DNA from: Rhodospirillaceae bacterium UBA6608
Lineage (GTDB): Bacteria > Pseudomonadota > Alphaproteobacteria > Rhodospirillales_A > Casp-alpha2
Length of the DNA: 5,904 nt
NCBI GenBank assembly: GCA_002433335.1
Contig: DJHY01000148.1
Coordinates: 1 to 5,904, forward strand
Reading direction: 5' to 3'
The position numbers were made by a program, and so were the translations under genes. Shown piece after piece: positions 1 through 5,747 of this stretch. The notes under the pieces were generated by a model. That model was not told where the DNA came from. It was given only the letters and a program-made list of their open reading frames with translations, and did no database searches. Numbering within the stretch: position 1 is the first letter of the stretch; every line of letters begins with the position of its first letter.

Positions 1-84
1 GCGGCGGTCGAGGTCATCGGCACAGTCCGTAAATGGCTTGGTCCCGATACTTCTAGCGGAAGCCTCTGTCCGCAATCCACAAAT

Positions 85-951
85 TCAGCTGGCCACGGCG
101 GCGTTTTCGATGGCCCGGATTTCCTCGGGCGTCAGGCTGAAATCAAAAATATCCTGATCCTCGGCCATATGCGCCGGGTCCTTGGTTCCGGTCAGAGCGA
201 CCATCCCGACATCCAAGGCGAAGCGGAATACGGTTTGTGATGGTGTCTTGCCGTACCGCGCCGCCAGCGCCTTGAAGCCGTCATGGACGACAAGGTTGCG
301 GTTGGCCGTCAACAACGAGAAGCCTTGATAGCGGATGCCCTGCTCGGCACAGAACGCTCGGATATCCCGGTCCCAGGCGCGGGATGCGTAGCAGCGGTTC
401 TGGATGAAGCTGGGTTTGACCCGCGCCCGTGCGCACAACAGCTTCAATTGCTCCAGATTGAAATTGCTGACACCCAACAAGCGTGCCCCGCCCTGTGCAT
501 GGATCGCCTCCATCGCCCGCCAGACCTGCCAGTCGACGGCCTGCAGGCGATTACCGGTCGAAGGGCCGTGCAGGACGTAGCTGTCGACATAGTCCGTTTG
601 CAGATGCTCCAAGGACCTGGCGAAAGACTGCGCGACCTGGGTTGCCGCCGGGCCGTCCTTGTCATAAGGCAGCCGGTGATCCTGGCCGCGCAGGAAGGTG
701 AACTTGGTTTGCAGGAACACATCACCGCGTCGCACCTTCCCCGCCTTCTGCGCCGCGGCCAAGGCCGCCCCGACACCGGCTTCGAAGTAATGTTTGCGTT
801 GATTGGCCGTATCGATGCCGCGAAATCCGTTTTCCAAGGCCTGGGCGACCAGGCCTTCGGTGGCATCTTCCTTCCACGCGGTGCCGTAGATCAGGCGCGG
901 CACGGTCACGCCTTTGATTTCGATTGTGCGGTCGTCCACACCCGCCCCCAT
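85..951 (-). CDS. Aldo/keto reductase, last gene of the ZrgA/ABC operon
   Basis: Predicted cytoplasmic NAD(P)H-dependent carbonyl reductase of the aldo/keto reductase superfamily, 288 aa, a normal length for this (beta/alpha)8 family. The catalytic tetrad is visible: Asp47 and Tyr55 in GIDTANQRKHY, Lys83 in QTKF and His128 in YVLHGP. The family strand motif LGVSNFN is at 159-165 and the C-terminal cofactor region contains ALTGTKDP (252-259). The substrate cannot be told from sequence. The ATG shares one base with the permease stop (TAATG) and has no strong Shine-Dalgarno sequence, so translation is probably coupled to the permease. That makes it part of the zinc-responsive transcript, although it has no evident transport role. 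The family needs no metal, which would suit expression under zinc starvation; this is inference. The family assignment is firm and the physiological role is open. Confidence 0.93.
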   Translation of the reverse strand: MGAGVDDRTIEIKGVTVPRLIYGTAWKEDATEGLVAQALENGFRGIDTANQRKHYFEAGVGAALAAAQKAGKVRRGDVFLQTKFTFLRGQDHRLPYDKDGPAATQVAQSFARSLEHLQTDYVDSYVLHGPSTGNRLQAVDWQVWRAMEAIHAQGGARLLGVSNFNLEQLKLLCARARVKPSFIQNRCYASRAWDRDIRAFCAEQGIRYQGFSLLTANRNLVVHDGFKALAARYGKTPSQTVFRFALDVGMVALTGTKDPAHMAEDQDIFDFSLTPEEIRAIENAAVAS

Positions 952-2219
952 TACAGGCGGACCGTCATCCCGTCCGCCAAGGATTGCCGATAGGCCAGAA
1001 GCGCCGGAATGCTGCCGACCACGATCCCGGCCAGCACCACCGCCCCCAGGATCGTCAGATCGTGAACCGTCGGCGCGGAAAATTCCAGGAATAGCCCGAA
1101 CCGGTCATCCAATATGGGCCGCGCCAGCGCCAAAGCCGCATAGTACAGCCCCAACCCCAACGCCGCCGCCAGGGTCGCCAACACCGTGGCCTCGGATACC
1201 AAAAGGGCGAACAGATGCGCCGGACGCGCGCCGACGGAGCGCAGGATCGCCATCTCGCGCCGCCGTTCGTTCAGGCTGGCCAGCAACATGATCATCATAC
1301 CCAACAGCCCCGCCGCCACGACCGCGACAGAGATCGCCGCCAGGGCCGATTCCGCCGTGCCCATCAAATCCCAGAGTTCCTGCAAGGCGACGCCAGGCAG
1401 CACCGCCAACAATGGTTCGGCCCGGTATTCGTTGATCGCACGTTGCAGGGTAAATCCGGCGAAGCGCGATTTCGCACCGACAAGAAAGGCCGTGATCGCG
1501 CGCGGCGTCAGGTTCATCCGCCGAACCTGATCCGCCGTCACCCGCATGCCGGGGACCGGCGCACCGCTGCGCCAATCGACGTGGATCGCCTCGATCGCTT
1601 CCAGACTGACATGGACCGTGCGGTCGACGGGTGTGCCTGTTTTGGCCAGGATGCCCGCGACGCGGAACGGTTTGTCCTTGTGCTTGGAAAAACCCTCGCG
1701 GCCCAGGCCATGGGCGACGATCAACGGATCGCCCAGCTTATAGCCCAGCGCCCGCGCCACATCGGCCCCCAGGACCGCGTCGAACAAATCGTCGAACGGT
1801 TTGCCTTCAGCGAAGACCAATGGCTTCTTCCGGCCATAGCGATAATGTTTGAAATAGTCCTGATTGGTGCCGAGCACCCGGAACCCGCGATGGGAATCCC
1901 CCAATGAGAGCGGCACGGTCCAGGCGACGTCCTTTCGGGCTGCGATTTCCTGATACGTCTGCCAGGAAATGTTGTTGGTCGCGTTGCCGATCCGAAACAC
2001 GGAATAGAGCAGTAACTGGATCGCACCGCTGCGCGCGCCGACCACCAAATCCGTGCCCGAGATCGTGGCCGCGAAACTGGCCTTGGCCTCGGTCCTGACC
2101 TTTTCCACACCCAGCACCAGCATCACGCTGACGGCCAAGGCGACCAGGGTCAGGCCCGCCGTGGCTCGCCGGTTGAGCAGGCTTTTCACCGCCAGACGGG
2201 GAATCGGCCAGGCGTTCAT
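951..2219 (-). CDS. FtsX/MacB-type ABC transporter permease of the ZrgA locus
   Basis: Inner-membrane subunit of an ABC transporter, 422 aa, with the FtsX/MacB layout. There is one N-terminal membrane segment (about 21-38), a large periplasmic domain (about 40-290), then three C-terminal segments (about 292-316, 337-366 and 386-409). The conserved cytoplasmic stretch NERRREMAILRSVGA (317-331), typical of FtsX domains and thought to contact the ATPase, lies between segments two and three. The start overlaps the ATPase stop by four bases (ATGA), so the two subunits are made together. Family members usually drive extracytoplasmic mechanical work (LolCDE, MacB, FtsEX) rather than classical import. 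The DUF2796 neighbour and the Zur-like promoter point to zinc acquisition, as reported for the Vibrio cholerae zrg locus. Metal specificity is inferred from context, not from residues in this protein. Confidence 0.92.
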   Translation of the reverse strand: MNAWPIPRLAVKSLLNRRATAGLTLVALAVSVMLVLGVEKVRTEAKASFAATISGTDLVVGARSGAIQLLLYSVFRIGNATNNISWQTYQEIAARKDVAWTVPLSLGDSHRGFRVLGTNQDYFKHYRYGRKKPLVFAEGKPFDDLFDAVLGADVARALGYKLGDPLIVAHGLGREGFSKHKDKPFRVAGILAKTGTPVDRTVHVSLEAIEAIHVDWRSGAPVPGMRVTADQVRRMNLTPRAITAFLVGAKSRFAGFTLQRAINEYRAEPLLAVLPGVALQELWDLMGTAESALAAISVAVVAAGLLGMMIMLLASLNERRREMAILRSVGARPAHLFALLVSEATVLATLAAALGLGLYYAALALARPILDDRFGLFLEFSAPTVHDLTILGAVVLAGIVVGSIPALLAYRQSLADGMTVRL

Positions 2220-2935
2220 GCCGCCTGCTCCCCCGCCCCGGCGGCGCGGTTCAATTCGGCCAGGGGCACGACCCGGTCGAAGCCGTCTTCCAACCGTCGG
2301 TCATGGCTGACGAACATTACCGTGGCCTCGCCGTGCGCGGCCTCATCGAACAACAGCTTCAGGAACGCCGTCTGGGCATCGGCATCCAAGGCCGAGGTCG
2401 GCTCGTCGGCGATGATCACCGGCGGTGCTCCGATCAGGGCCCGGGCCGCCGCGACGCGCTGCTGCTGCCCCGTGCTCAATTCCGTCACCGAACGCCCCCG
2501 CGCCGCCTCGTCGGCCAACCCCATGTGGGCGAGCAGACGTCGCGCCTCGGCTTCAGCCCCGCCCGGCGCGGCATCGGCCTTGGCCCGGCGCACCGATGAA
2601 AATCGACAAGGCAGCAAGACGTTTTCCGTCAGGGACAGGAACGGCAGCAGGTTGAACATCTGGAAGATGAACCCGATGTGATCGGCGCGGAAGGAATCCC
2701 GTTTCGCCCCCGACAGGCGCGTCAGGTCCGCCCCCGCGACCTCGACCGAACCGGCCTGCGGCAGGATGATCCCCGCCAGCAGATTCAACAGCGTGGTCTT
2801 GCCGCCGCCGCTGGGGCCGGTCACGAACAGGCGTTCGCCGGGACGCGCCATGAACTCGGGGATATCCAGGACCAGCGGCCCATCCGTCCGCCAACGGAAA
2901 CGCACGCCGGAAAGACGGATCGCGTCGTCGCTCAT
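2216..2935 (-). CDS. ABC transporter ATP-binding protein (LolD/MacB class), ZrgA locus
   Basis: Nucleotide-binding subunit partnering the FtsX-type permease, 239 aa, acting at the cytoplasmic face of the inner membrane. All ATPase motifs are present: Walker A GPSGGGKTT (40-48), Q-loop Gln92 in FIFQMFNLLP, signature LSTGQQQR (153-160), Walker B VIIADEP (173-179), D-loop SALD (181-184) and the switch His211 in FVSHD. The FQxxNLLP region and the QQQR after the signature are typical of the LolD/MacB/FtsE group. The signature has Thr where LSGGQ has its first Gly; such variants occur in active ATPases. An Ala/Gly-rich insert at about 117-132 precedes the helical domain. The gene lies 34 bp after zrgA and overlaps the permease by four bases. 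Its start has only a weak upstream Shine-Dalgarno sequence. The ATPase assignment is secure; the substrate comes from neighbours. Confidence 0.95.
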   Translation of the reverse strand: MSDDAIRLSGVRFRWRTDGPLVLDIPEFMARPGERLFVTGPSGGGKTTLLNLLAGIILPQAGSVEVAGADLTRLSGAKRDSFRADHIGFIFQMFNLLPFLSLTENVLLPCRFSSVRRAKADAAPGGAEAEARRLLAHMGLADEAARGRSVTELSTGQQQRVAAARALIGAPPVIIADEPTSALDADAQTAFLKLLFDEAAHGEATVMFVSHDRRLEDGFDRVVPLAELNRAAGAGEQAA

Positions 2936-2969
2936 GATCGGGCCGGAACGGAAAAGTCTATCTGCATTC

Positions 2970-3614
2970 TTAGAAGGTCAGGCGCGCATTGCCCGCTGTC
3001 AACTCCGCAGCGCCTTGGCCCTTGGCGGTAATGGTTTTCGCCTCAAGCTCGCGGGCCGCCGGAAAGGTTTTGAAATACCCGCCCACGTCGATATGCGTCA
3101 GTGCGCCCGGGTCGGCGCAAATGAAATGATAATGGGCCTCGAACTCGGAATGCTCACCCTGTTCATGGTGATGCTCTTTGCCGTGCTCTTGTTCTTTCTC
3201 ATGGGCGTGTTCTTTCTCGTGCGCGTGCTCCTTCTCATGGGCATGTTCTTTCTCATGCTCATGATGGCCGTGGGCTTCTTTCTCGCCCGCCAGGGGGGAA
3301 TGGACCTCGACTTCTTCAAGGGCGCACTTCGCAGCGGCAGGGAACGCGAACAAGCCTTTGGCGTCTTTCAGCTTGTCGACGGCGGCGGCAATCGCCCGAC
3401 GGTCGTCTTCATCATGCGGCGCATGCTCGAACCCCGCGATGTCCATGCCGGGCGCATGTAATTCCATTTCAACGGTCTTGTCCTCGACCGCCAGGTTCAA
3501 CTGGCCAACGCCATGGACGTGCGGGCCGAGTTCGCGTTCGGTCGCCGCCGCAGGCGACGAGGTCGAAACGGCAAGGGCAAGGGCGGCGGCAAGTGAAGAC
3601 GGCAGGGCGCGCAT
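2970..3614 (-). CDS. zrgA: ZrgA/DUF2796 family His-rich periplasmic zinc-binding protein
   Basis: Predicted exported zinc-binding component, 214 aa. Residues 1-24 form a signal peptide (hydrophobic core SLAAALALAV, probable cleavage after SPAAA). The mature N-terminus has the family's HVHGVGQLN motif (32-40), and the conserved aromatic C-terminal part runs from about 161 to 214 (YHFICADP, then a YFKTFP stretch). Between them is a His/Glu/Lys-rich segment (115-163) with 17 histidines, partly built of EHAHEK repeats. Two cysteines (97 and 166) could form a disulfide. DUF2796 is known from the zinc-repressed zrg locus of Vibrio cholerae. The start at 3614 is chosen because AAGGA (3621-3625) sits six bases upstream and a signal peptide follows at once. 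A longer in-frame ATG at 3668 lies inside the Zur-like palindrome and would spoil the signal peptide. First gene of the Zur-controlled operon. Confidence 0.9.
   Translation of the reverse strand: MRALPSSLAAALALAVSTSSPAAATERELGPHVHGVGQLNLAVEDKTVEMELHAPGMDIAGFEHAPHDEDDRRAIAAAVDKLKDAKGLFAFPAAAKCALEEVEVHSPLAGEKEAHGHHEHEKEHAHEKEHAHEKEHAHEKEQEHGKEHHHEQGEHSEFEAHYHFICADPGALTHIDVGGYFKTFPAARELEAKTITAKGQGAAELTAGNARLTF
3192..3263 (-). repeat. Four tandem 18-bp units encoding HEKEHA-type His/Glu repeats in zrgA
   Basis: Four adjacent 18-base units lie at 3192-3209, 3210-3227, 3228-3245 and 3246-3263. On the plus strand each resembles TTCTTTCTCATGGGCGTG with one to four changes. They encode the repeated His-Glu-Lys-Glu-His-Ala pattern in the metal-binding segment of ZrgA. 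A further degenerate unit borders them on the 3192 side. The reading frame is kept because the unit is six codons long, so gain or loss of units would change the number of histidines without breaking the gene. Confidence 0.9.
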
Positions 3615-3620
3615 GGAGGT

Positions 3621-3625
3621 TCCTT
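3621..3625 (-). promoter_or_regulatory. Ribosome binding site of zrgA
   Basis: AAGGA on the minus strand, inside AAAGGAACCTCC, lies six bases before the ATG at 3614. It decides the start: the upstream in-frame ATG at 3668 has no comparable site. Confidence 0.75.
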
Positions 3626-3650
3626 TCGCGAACGGAGAATCAAGATGCGT

Positions 3651-3669
3651 AATGTTATAAAATAACATT
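3651..3669. promoter_or_regulatory. Zur box (zinc-uptake regulator operator) upstream of zrgA
   Basis: A perfect 8-bp inverted repeat with a 3-bp centre: AATGTTAT-AAA-ATAACATT. It matches the known proteobacterial Zur consensus GTTATAnTATAAC at 12 of 13 positions (one A for T), and the flanking AAT/ATT resembles the longer enterobacterial form. It covers the -10 and part of the spacer of the predicted promoter, so bound Zur-Zn would block RNA polymerase. The downstream gene belongs to a family known to be zinc-regulated, which independently supports the call. No Zur gene is in the window. Confidence 0.85.
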
Positions 3670-3682
3670 TTTGTCTCGGCAA
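3654..3682 (-). promoter_or_regulatory. Sigma70-like promoter of the zrgA-ABC-reductase operon
   Basis: On the minus strand, -35 TTGCCG (3677-3682) and -10 TATAAC (3654-3659) are separated by exactly 17 bases. The -10 matches TATAAT at five of six positions and the -35 matches TTGACA at four of six. Transcription would start near 3647, leaving a leader of about 33 nt before zrgA. The -10 lies within the Zur-like palindrome. Confidence 0.65.
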
Positions 3683-3711
3683 TGATTTCTCATGACGCCG
3701 CGCAAAGCCCG

Positions 3712-4410
3712 CTACTTCTTTTCCTCGGTATAGGGTTCGACCAAAGTGCCTTCGATGAAGTACCCGGCATCGACCTCGCCGGTGCCATCGACCAGGGTCA
3801 AAGACCGCTTGGATCGTTTGACCGTCATCCGTCCGGTGACCCAGACCGGTTCGTACAATTCCTTGGTATGGAACGACTGGGCCAGGCGGACCACCACCGT
3901 CTGGTTGATGGGTGGTGCCGGCACGTGGATACAGGCCCCGACATAGGGCACCAGCAGGAATTCCTGAACAGACGTGCCGTCGAATTCCAACGGCAGGACA
4001 TAGCCGGGCAGCTTGATTGTCTGACCGTCCAGATCCTGGGACAACTCCATGTTCCGCTTGGCGATCTCGATCTGCATCTTCTGAACCTTGCCGACCATCA
4101 AGTCGACGTCGATCCCTTCCGCGCGCAGCTTGGTTTCGATCTCGCGGGCATCCTCATATAGCGGGTGAGATTTATCGATCACGCCCGTCGCCATCTGCGA
4201 CCGGATCGAGGCCAGCAATTCCATTTCGACCTGTTGATCTACATCCAGGTTTTTATAGGGGGCCTCAATCGGCGGGCCAGCCGGGATCAAATCGTCCCAG
4301 GTCAGCACCCGGGGCGCTCCCGCAGCGGCGGGCGTGGCCGCTGCCCATATCAAAATAAGCGCCAAGACAGGCGCGTGAAGCCAAGAGAAAACGGCGAAGG
4401 AGCGCGGCAT
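3712..4410 (-). CDS. DUF3299 family exported protein, zinc-locus accessory
   Basis: Exported protein of unknown biochemical function, 232 aa. Residues 1-30 look like a signal peptide (hydrophobic APVLALILIWAAA, then TPAAA before GAP), so the mature protein should be periplasmic. Residues about 34-125 are mostly charged and probably helical, with the opening motif VLTWDDLIP (35-43). The DUF3299 core spans about 126-226 and includes the diagnostic PYVGACIHVPAPPINQ (155-170), where Cys160 and His162 are possible metal ligands, followed by a beta-rich end. DUF3299 genes recur beside DUF2796 and FtsX-type ABC genes, which suggests a shared role in zinc handling. Here the gene precedes the Zur box rather than following it, so it may not share the operon's promoter. 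Its ATG has only a poor Shine-Dalgarno sequence. Family call good, function unknown. Confidence 0.87.
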   Translation of the reverse strand: MPRSFAVFSWLHAPVLALILIWAAATPAAAGAPRVLTWDDLIPAGPPIEAPYKNLDVDQQVEMELLASIRSQMATGVIDKSHPLYEDAREIETKLRAEGIDVDLMVGKVQKMQIEIAKRNMELSQDLDGQTIKLPGYVLPLEFDGTSVQEFLLVPYVGACIHVPAPPINQTVVVRLAQSFHTKELYEPVWVTGRMTVKRSKRSLTLVDGTGEVDAGYFIEGTLVEPYTEEKK

Positions 4411-4430
4411 GAAGGAGTCTCGTCGAATAG

Positions 4431-4443
4431 GGTCGATGCGACC
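4431..4443. repeat. Small inverted repeat in the DUF3299 leader
   Basis: GGTCG-ATG-CGACC is a perfect 5-bp inverted repeat with a 3-base centre, about 20 bp before the DUF3299 start. It lies just downstream of a TATAAG element on the minus strand and could be an operator half-site pair or a leader hairpin. It is short enough to be chance in GC-rich DNA. Confidence 0.3.
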
Positions 4444-4447
4444 GCAC

Positions 4448-4474
4448 CTTATACCTGCCCCATGGGCGTAGCAA
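4448..4474 (-). promoter_or_regulatory. Possible promoter of the DUF3299 gene
   Basis: On the minus strand TATAAG (4448-4453) and TTGCTA (4469-4474) resemble -10 and -35 elements, but the spacing is 15 bases, shorter than optimal. The 89-bp gap after the kinase gene leaves room for a promoter. No palindrome like the one before zrgA is present here. Confidence 0.3.
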
Positions 4475-4499
4475 TCGACAGCCGCGCTCGCTTCTATGA

Positions 4500-5477
4500 T
4501 CAGGAAATCACGCCGACCCGCGTGGGCGGGAACCGGACGGTGACGGTCGTCCCCCGATTCTCGACGCTTTCAATGCCCAGCGTCGCCTGGTGCATATCGG
4601 CCAGGATACGAACCAAAGACAGGCCCAGGCCCGATCCTTGCTGCCCCCGCACCAAGTGATTGGGCTGAACTTGCATGTAAGGCTCGAACACATCGTCCAA
4701 GGCATCCTTTGGGATGCCGATGCCCGTATCGCTGACGCGGATAACGATCCCGCCGACACGGTCGGCACGCGCGGCCACGGTGATGGTGCCCTTGTTCGGC
4801 GTGAACTTGACGGCGTTGGACAATAGATTGACGACGATCTGCCGAACCCGGCCCGGATCGCAATGCAGCACCGGCAAGTCGTCCGGCGCTTCGATCCGCA
4901 GCTTGATCCCGGCTTTGTCTGCTTCGCCTTCCATCAGGCGGCGGCAATCGTCCAAGATGACCGGCACAGCCGCCCAGGACTCGCGCATCTCGACGCGGCC
5001 CGCCTCGATCTTGGCGACGTCCAACAGGTCGTTGACGATATTGAGCATGTGCGAGCTGGTGGCGCGGATATCGGTCAAGTATTCGCCGTAGCGGGGGCTA
5101 CCCAGTTCGCCATAAGGCTCTTGCCGCACGAGATCGGCGAACCCGACGACGGCGTTCAACGGCGTCCGCAATTCATGGGTGACGCGGGCCAGGAACTCGG
5201 TCTTCCGCTGATCGTTGATCTCCGCCCGCTCCTTGCCCTTCAACAGTTCAAGGTTGATGCGGCGCAGACCCGCGACTTCGTTGCGAAGCTGAAGAATCTC
5301 GCGGTGCAGCTTGGACTTTTCCCGATTGCGGCGGCGCTTCGCCTCGCGCAACGCCCAAAGCACGGGTCGCAGCGGCAACAGCAGAAGACTGCGCAAGCCG
5401 GGTTTCCCGGCGCCTCCGTAGCGCGGCGTCATCGGACGGCACGCGCCATAAGGTAATTCTGAATAATTCTGGGCCAT
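4500..5477 (-). CDS. Orphan hybrid-free histidine kinase without a recognisable sensor domain
   Basis: Sensor histidine kinase, 325 aa from the ATG at 5477. The HisKA region holds the phospho-acceptor His101 in FLARVTHELRTPLNAVVGFADLV. The ATP-binding domain shows the N box NLLSNAVKF (217-225), G1 DTGIGIP (250-256), F box FEPY (264-267) and G2 GSGLGLSLV (281-289), so it should be active. The HisKA stretch with PYGELGSPRYGEYLTDI resembles alphaproteobacterial PleC/DivJ/PdhS-like kinases. The N-terminus has no PAS or periplasmic domain, only a short hydrophobic patch (28-43) and a charged coiled-coil-like stretch (about 44-98) leading into HisKA. No response regulator is nearby, so partner and signal are unknown. 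The frame stays open to a TTG at 5573, but that codon lies in an AT-rich palindrome and the added residues look non-coding, so 5477 is preferred; its ribosome site (GGGAGAAGAG) is weak and distant. Confidence 0.88.
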   Translation of the reverse strand: MAQNYSELPYGACRPMTPRYGGAGKPGLRSLLLLPLRPVLWALREAKRRRNREKSKLHREILQLRNEVAGLRRINLELLKGKERAEINDQRKTEFLARVTHELRTPLNAVVGFADLVRQEPYGELGSPRYGEYLTDIRATSSHMLNIVNDLLDVAKIEAGRVEMRESWAAVPVILDDCRRLMEGEADKAGIKLRIEAPDDLPVLHCDPGRVRQIVVNLLSNAVKFTPNKGTITVAARADRVGGIVIRVSDTGIGIPKDALDDVFEPYMQVQPNHLVRGQQGSGLGLSLVRILADMHQATLGIESVENRGTTVTVRFPPTRVGVIS

Positions 5478-5540
5478 TTGACTGTCGCTCTTCTCCCGAC
5501 TTGCCTCAGTCCAGTCCCCGAATCTTGGATGTTTCTTTTG

Positions 5541-5558
5541 CCGAATCTTCTTATTCGG
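5541..5558. repeat. Inverted repeat CCGAAT-N6-ATTCGG between kinase and etfB
   Basis: A perfect 6-bp inverted repeat with a 6-base centre. The left arm with its next bases (CCGAATCTT) recurs as a direct copy at 5518-5526, 23 bp away. It lies upstream of the chosen kinase start and could be an operator for the kinase promoter or a leader hairpin. On neither strand does a T-run follow in the position expected of an intrinsic terminator. Confidence 0.5.
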
Positions 5559-5561
5559 TAC

Positions 5562-5581
5562 AAAAAATATCAATATTTTTT
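5562..5581. repeat. AT-only 20-bp palindrome in the divergent kinase/etfB region
   Basis: AAAAAATAT-CA-ATATTTTTT is a perfect 9-bp inverted repeat around a 2-bp centre, in an AT-rich island (about 5555-5620) inside otherwise GC-rich DNA. The loop is too short for a good hairpin, so a protein-binding site or easily melted promoter DNA is more likely. The island lies between divergent genes and probably carries both promoters. Confidence 0.55.
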
Positions 5582-5582
5582 A

Positions 5583-5616
5583 TTTAAACTACATTCTGCG
5601 AAAATTTATCTAAAAT
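5583..5616 (+). promoter_or_regulatory. AT-rich promoter region of etfB, elements uncertain
   Basis: This stretch contains TTTAAA (5583-5588), TTTATC (5605-5610) and TAAAAT (5611-5616), which resemble promoter hexamers, but no pair combines good matches with ideal spacing. Position, base composition and divergent gene layout support a promoter here; the exact elements are not resolved. A start near 5620 would give a leader of about 150 nt. Confidence 0.35.
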
Positions 5617-5729
5617 TGTAGGAATTCCGCCGGTCCCAGGGTTTCCGCCCCGTTTGCGCCAACTTGACGGAGATGCAGAGGTCCTTTAAATCCTGCAACT
5701 CTAAATCTCGCATTGCACAATCAAGGCCA

Positions 5730-5747
5730 GGGACCGATGCCGGTCCC
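5730..5747 (+). other. GC-rich hairpin in the etfB leader
   Basis: GGGACCG-ATGC-CGGTCCC forms a perfect 7-bp stem with a 4-base loop, ending 29 bases before the etfB start. It is flanked by direct copies of CAAGGCC (5722-5728 and 5752-5758). No T-run follows, so it is not an intrinsic terminator. It may stabilise the transcript or influence translation. Confidence 0.5.

Noticed and set aside
1..17. Possible start of another minus-strand gene (ATG at 17, six codons visible)
   Set aside because: Too short to recognise and without a clear ribosome binding site. Positions 1-84 hold nothing else that can be supported.
56..73. Possible terminator after the aldo/keto reductase (GCGGA-N8-TCCGC)
   Set aside because: Only a 5-bp stem with an 8-base loop and no T-run on the minus strand, so not convincing as an intrinsic terminator.
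283..993. A 236-aa plus-strand frame
   Set aside because: Shadow of the aldo/keto reductase gene on the opposite strand, which has a complete catalytic tetrad.
2766..3461. A 231-aa plus-strand frame with hydrophobic runs, resembling a membrane protein
   Set aside because: It is the antisense of zrgA and the ATPase gene. The Leu/Met/Phe/Val-rich stretch is simply the reverse complement of the His/Glu/Lys repeat codons.
3615..3668. An 18-residue N-terminal extension of ZrgA from an ATG at 3668
   Set aside because: The ATG lies inside the Zur-like palindrome and upstream of the predicted transcription start, and the extension would bury the signal peptide. The ATG at 3614 has a good AAGGA site.
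5478..5573. A 32-residue extension of the histidine kinase from a TTG at 5573
   Set aside because: The TTG sits in the AT-only palindrome, the added sequence is AT-rich and spans the second inverted repeat, and it resembles no kinase N-terminus. It cannot be excluded from sequence alone.
5562..5581. The AT palindrome as a transcription terminator
   Set aside because: It has no GC stem and only a 2-base loop, and lies between divergent genes where no terminator is needed.
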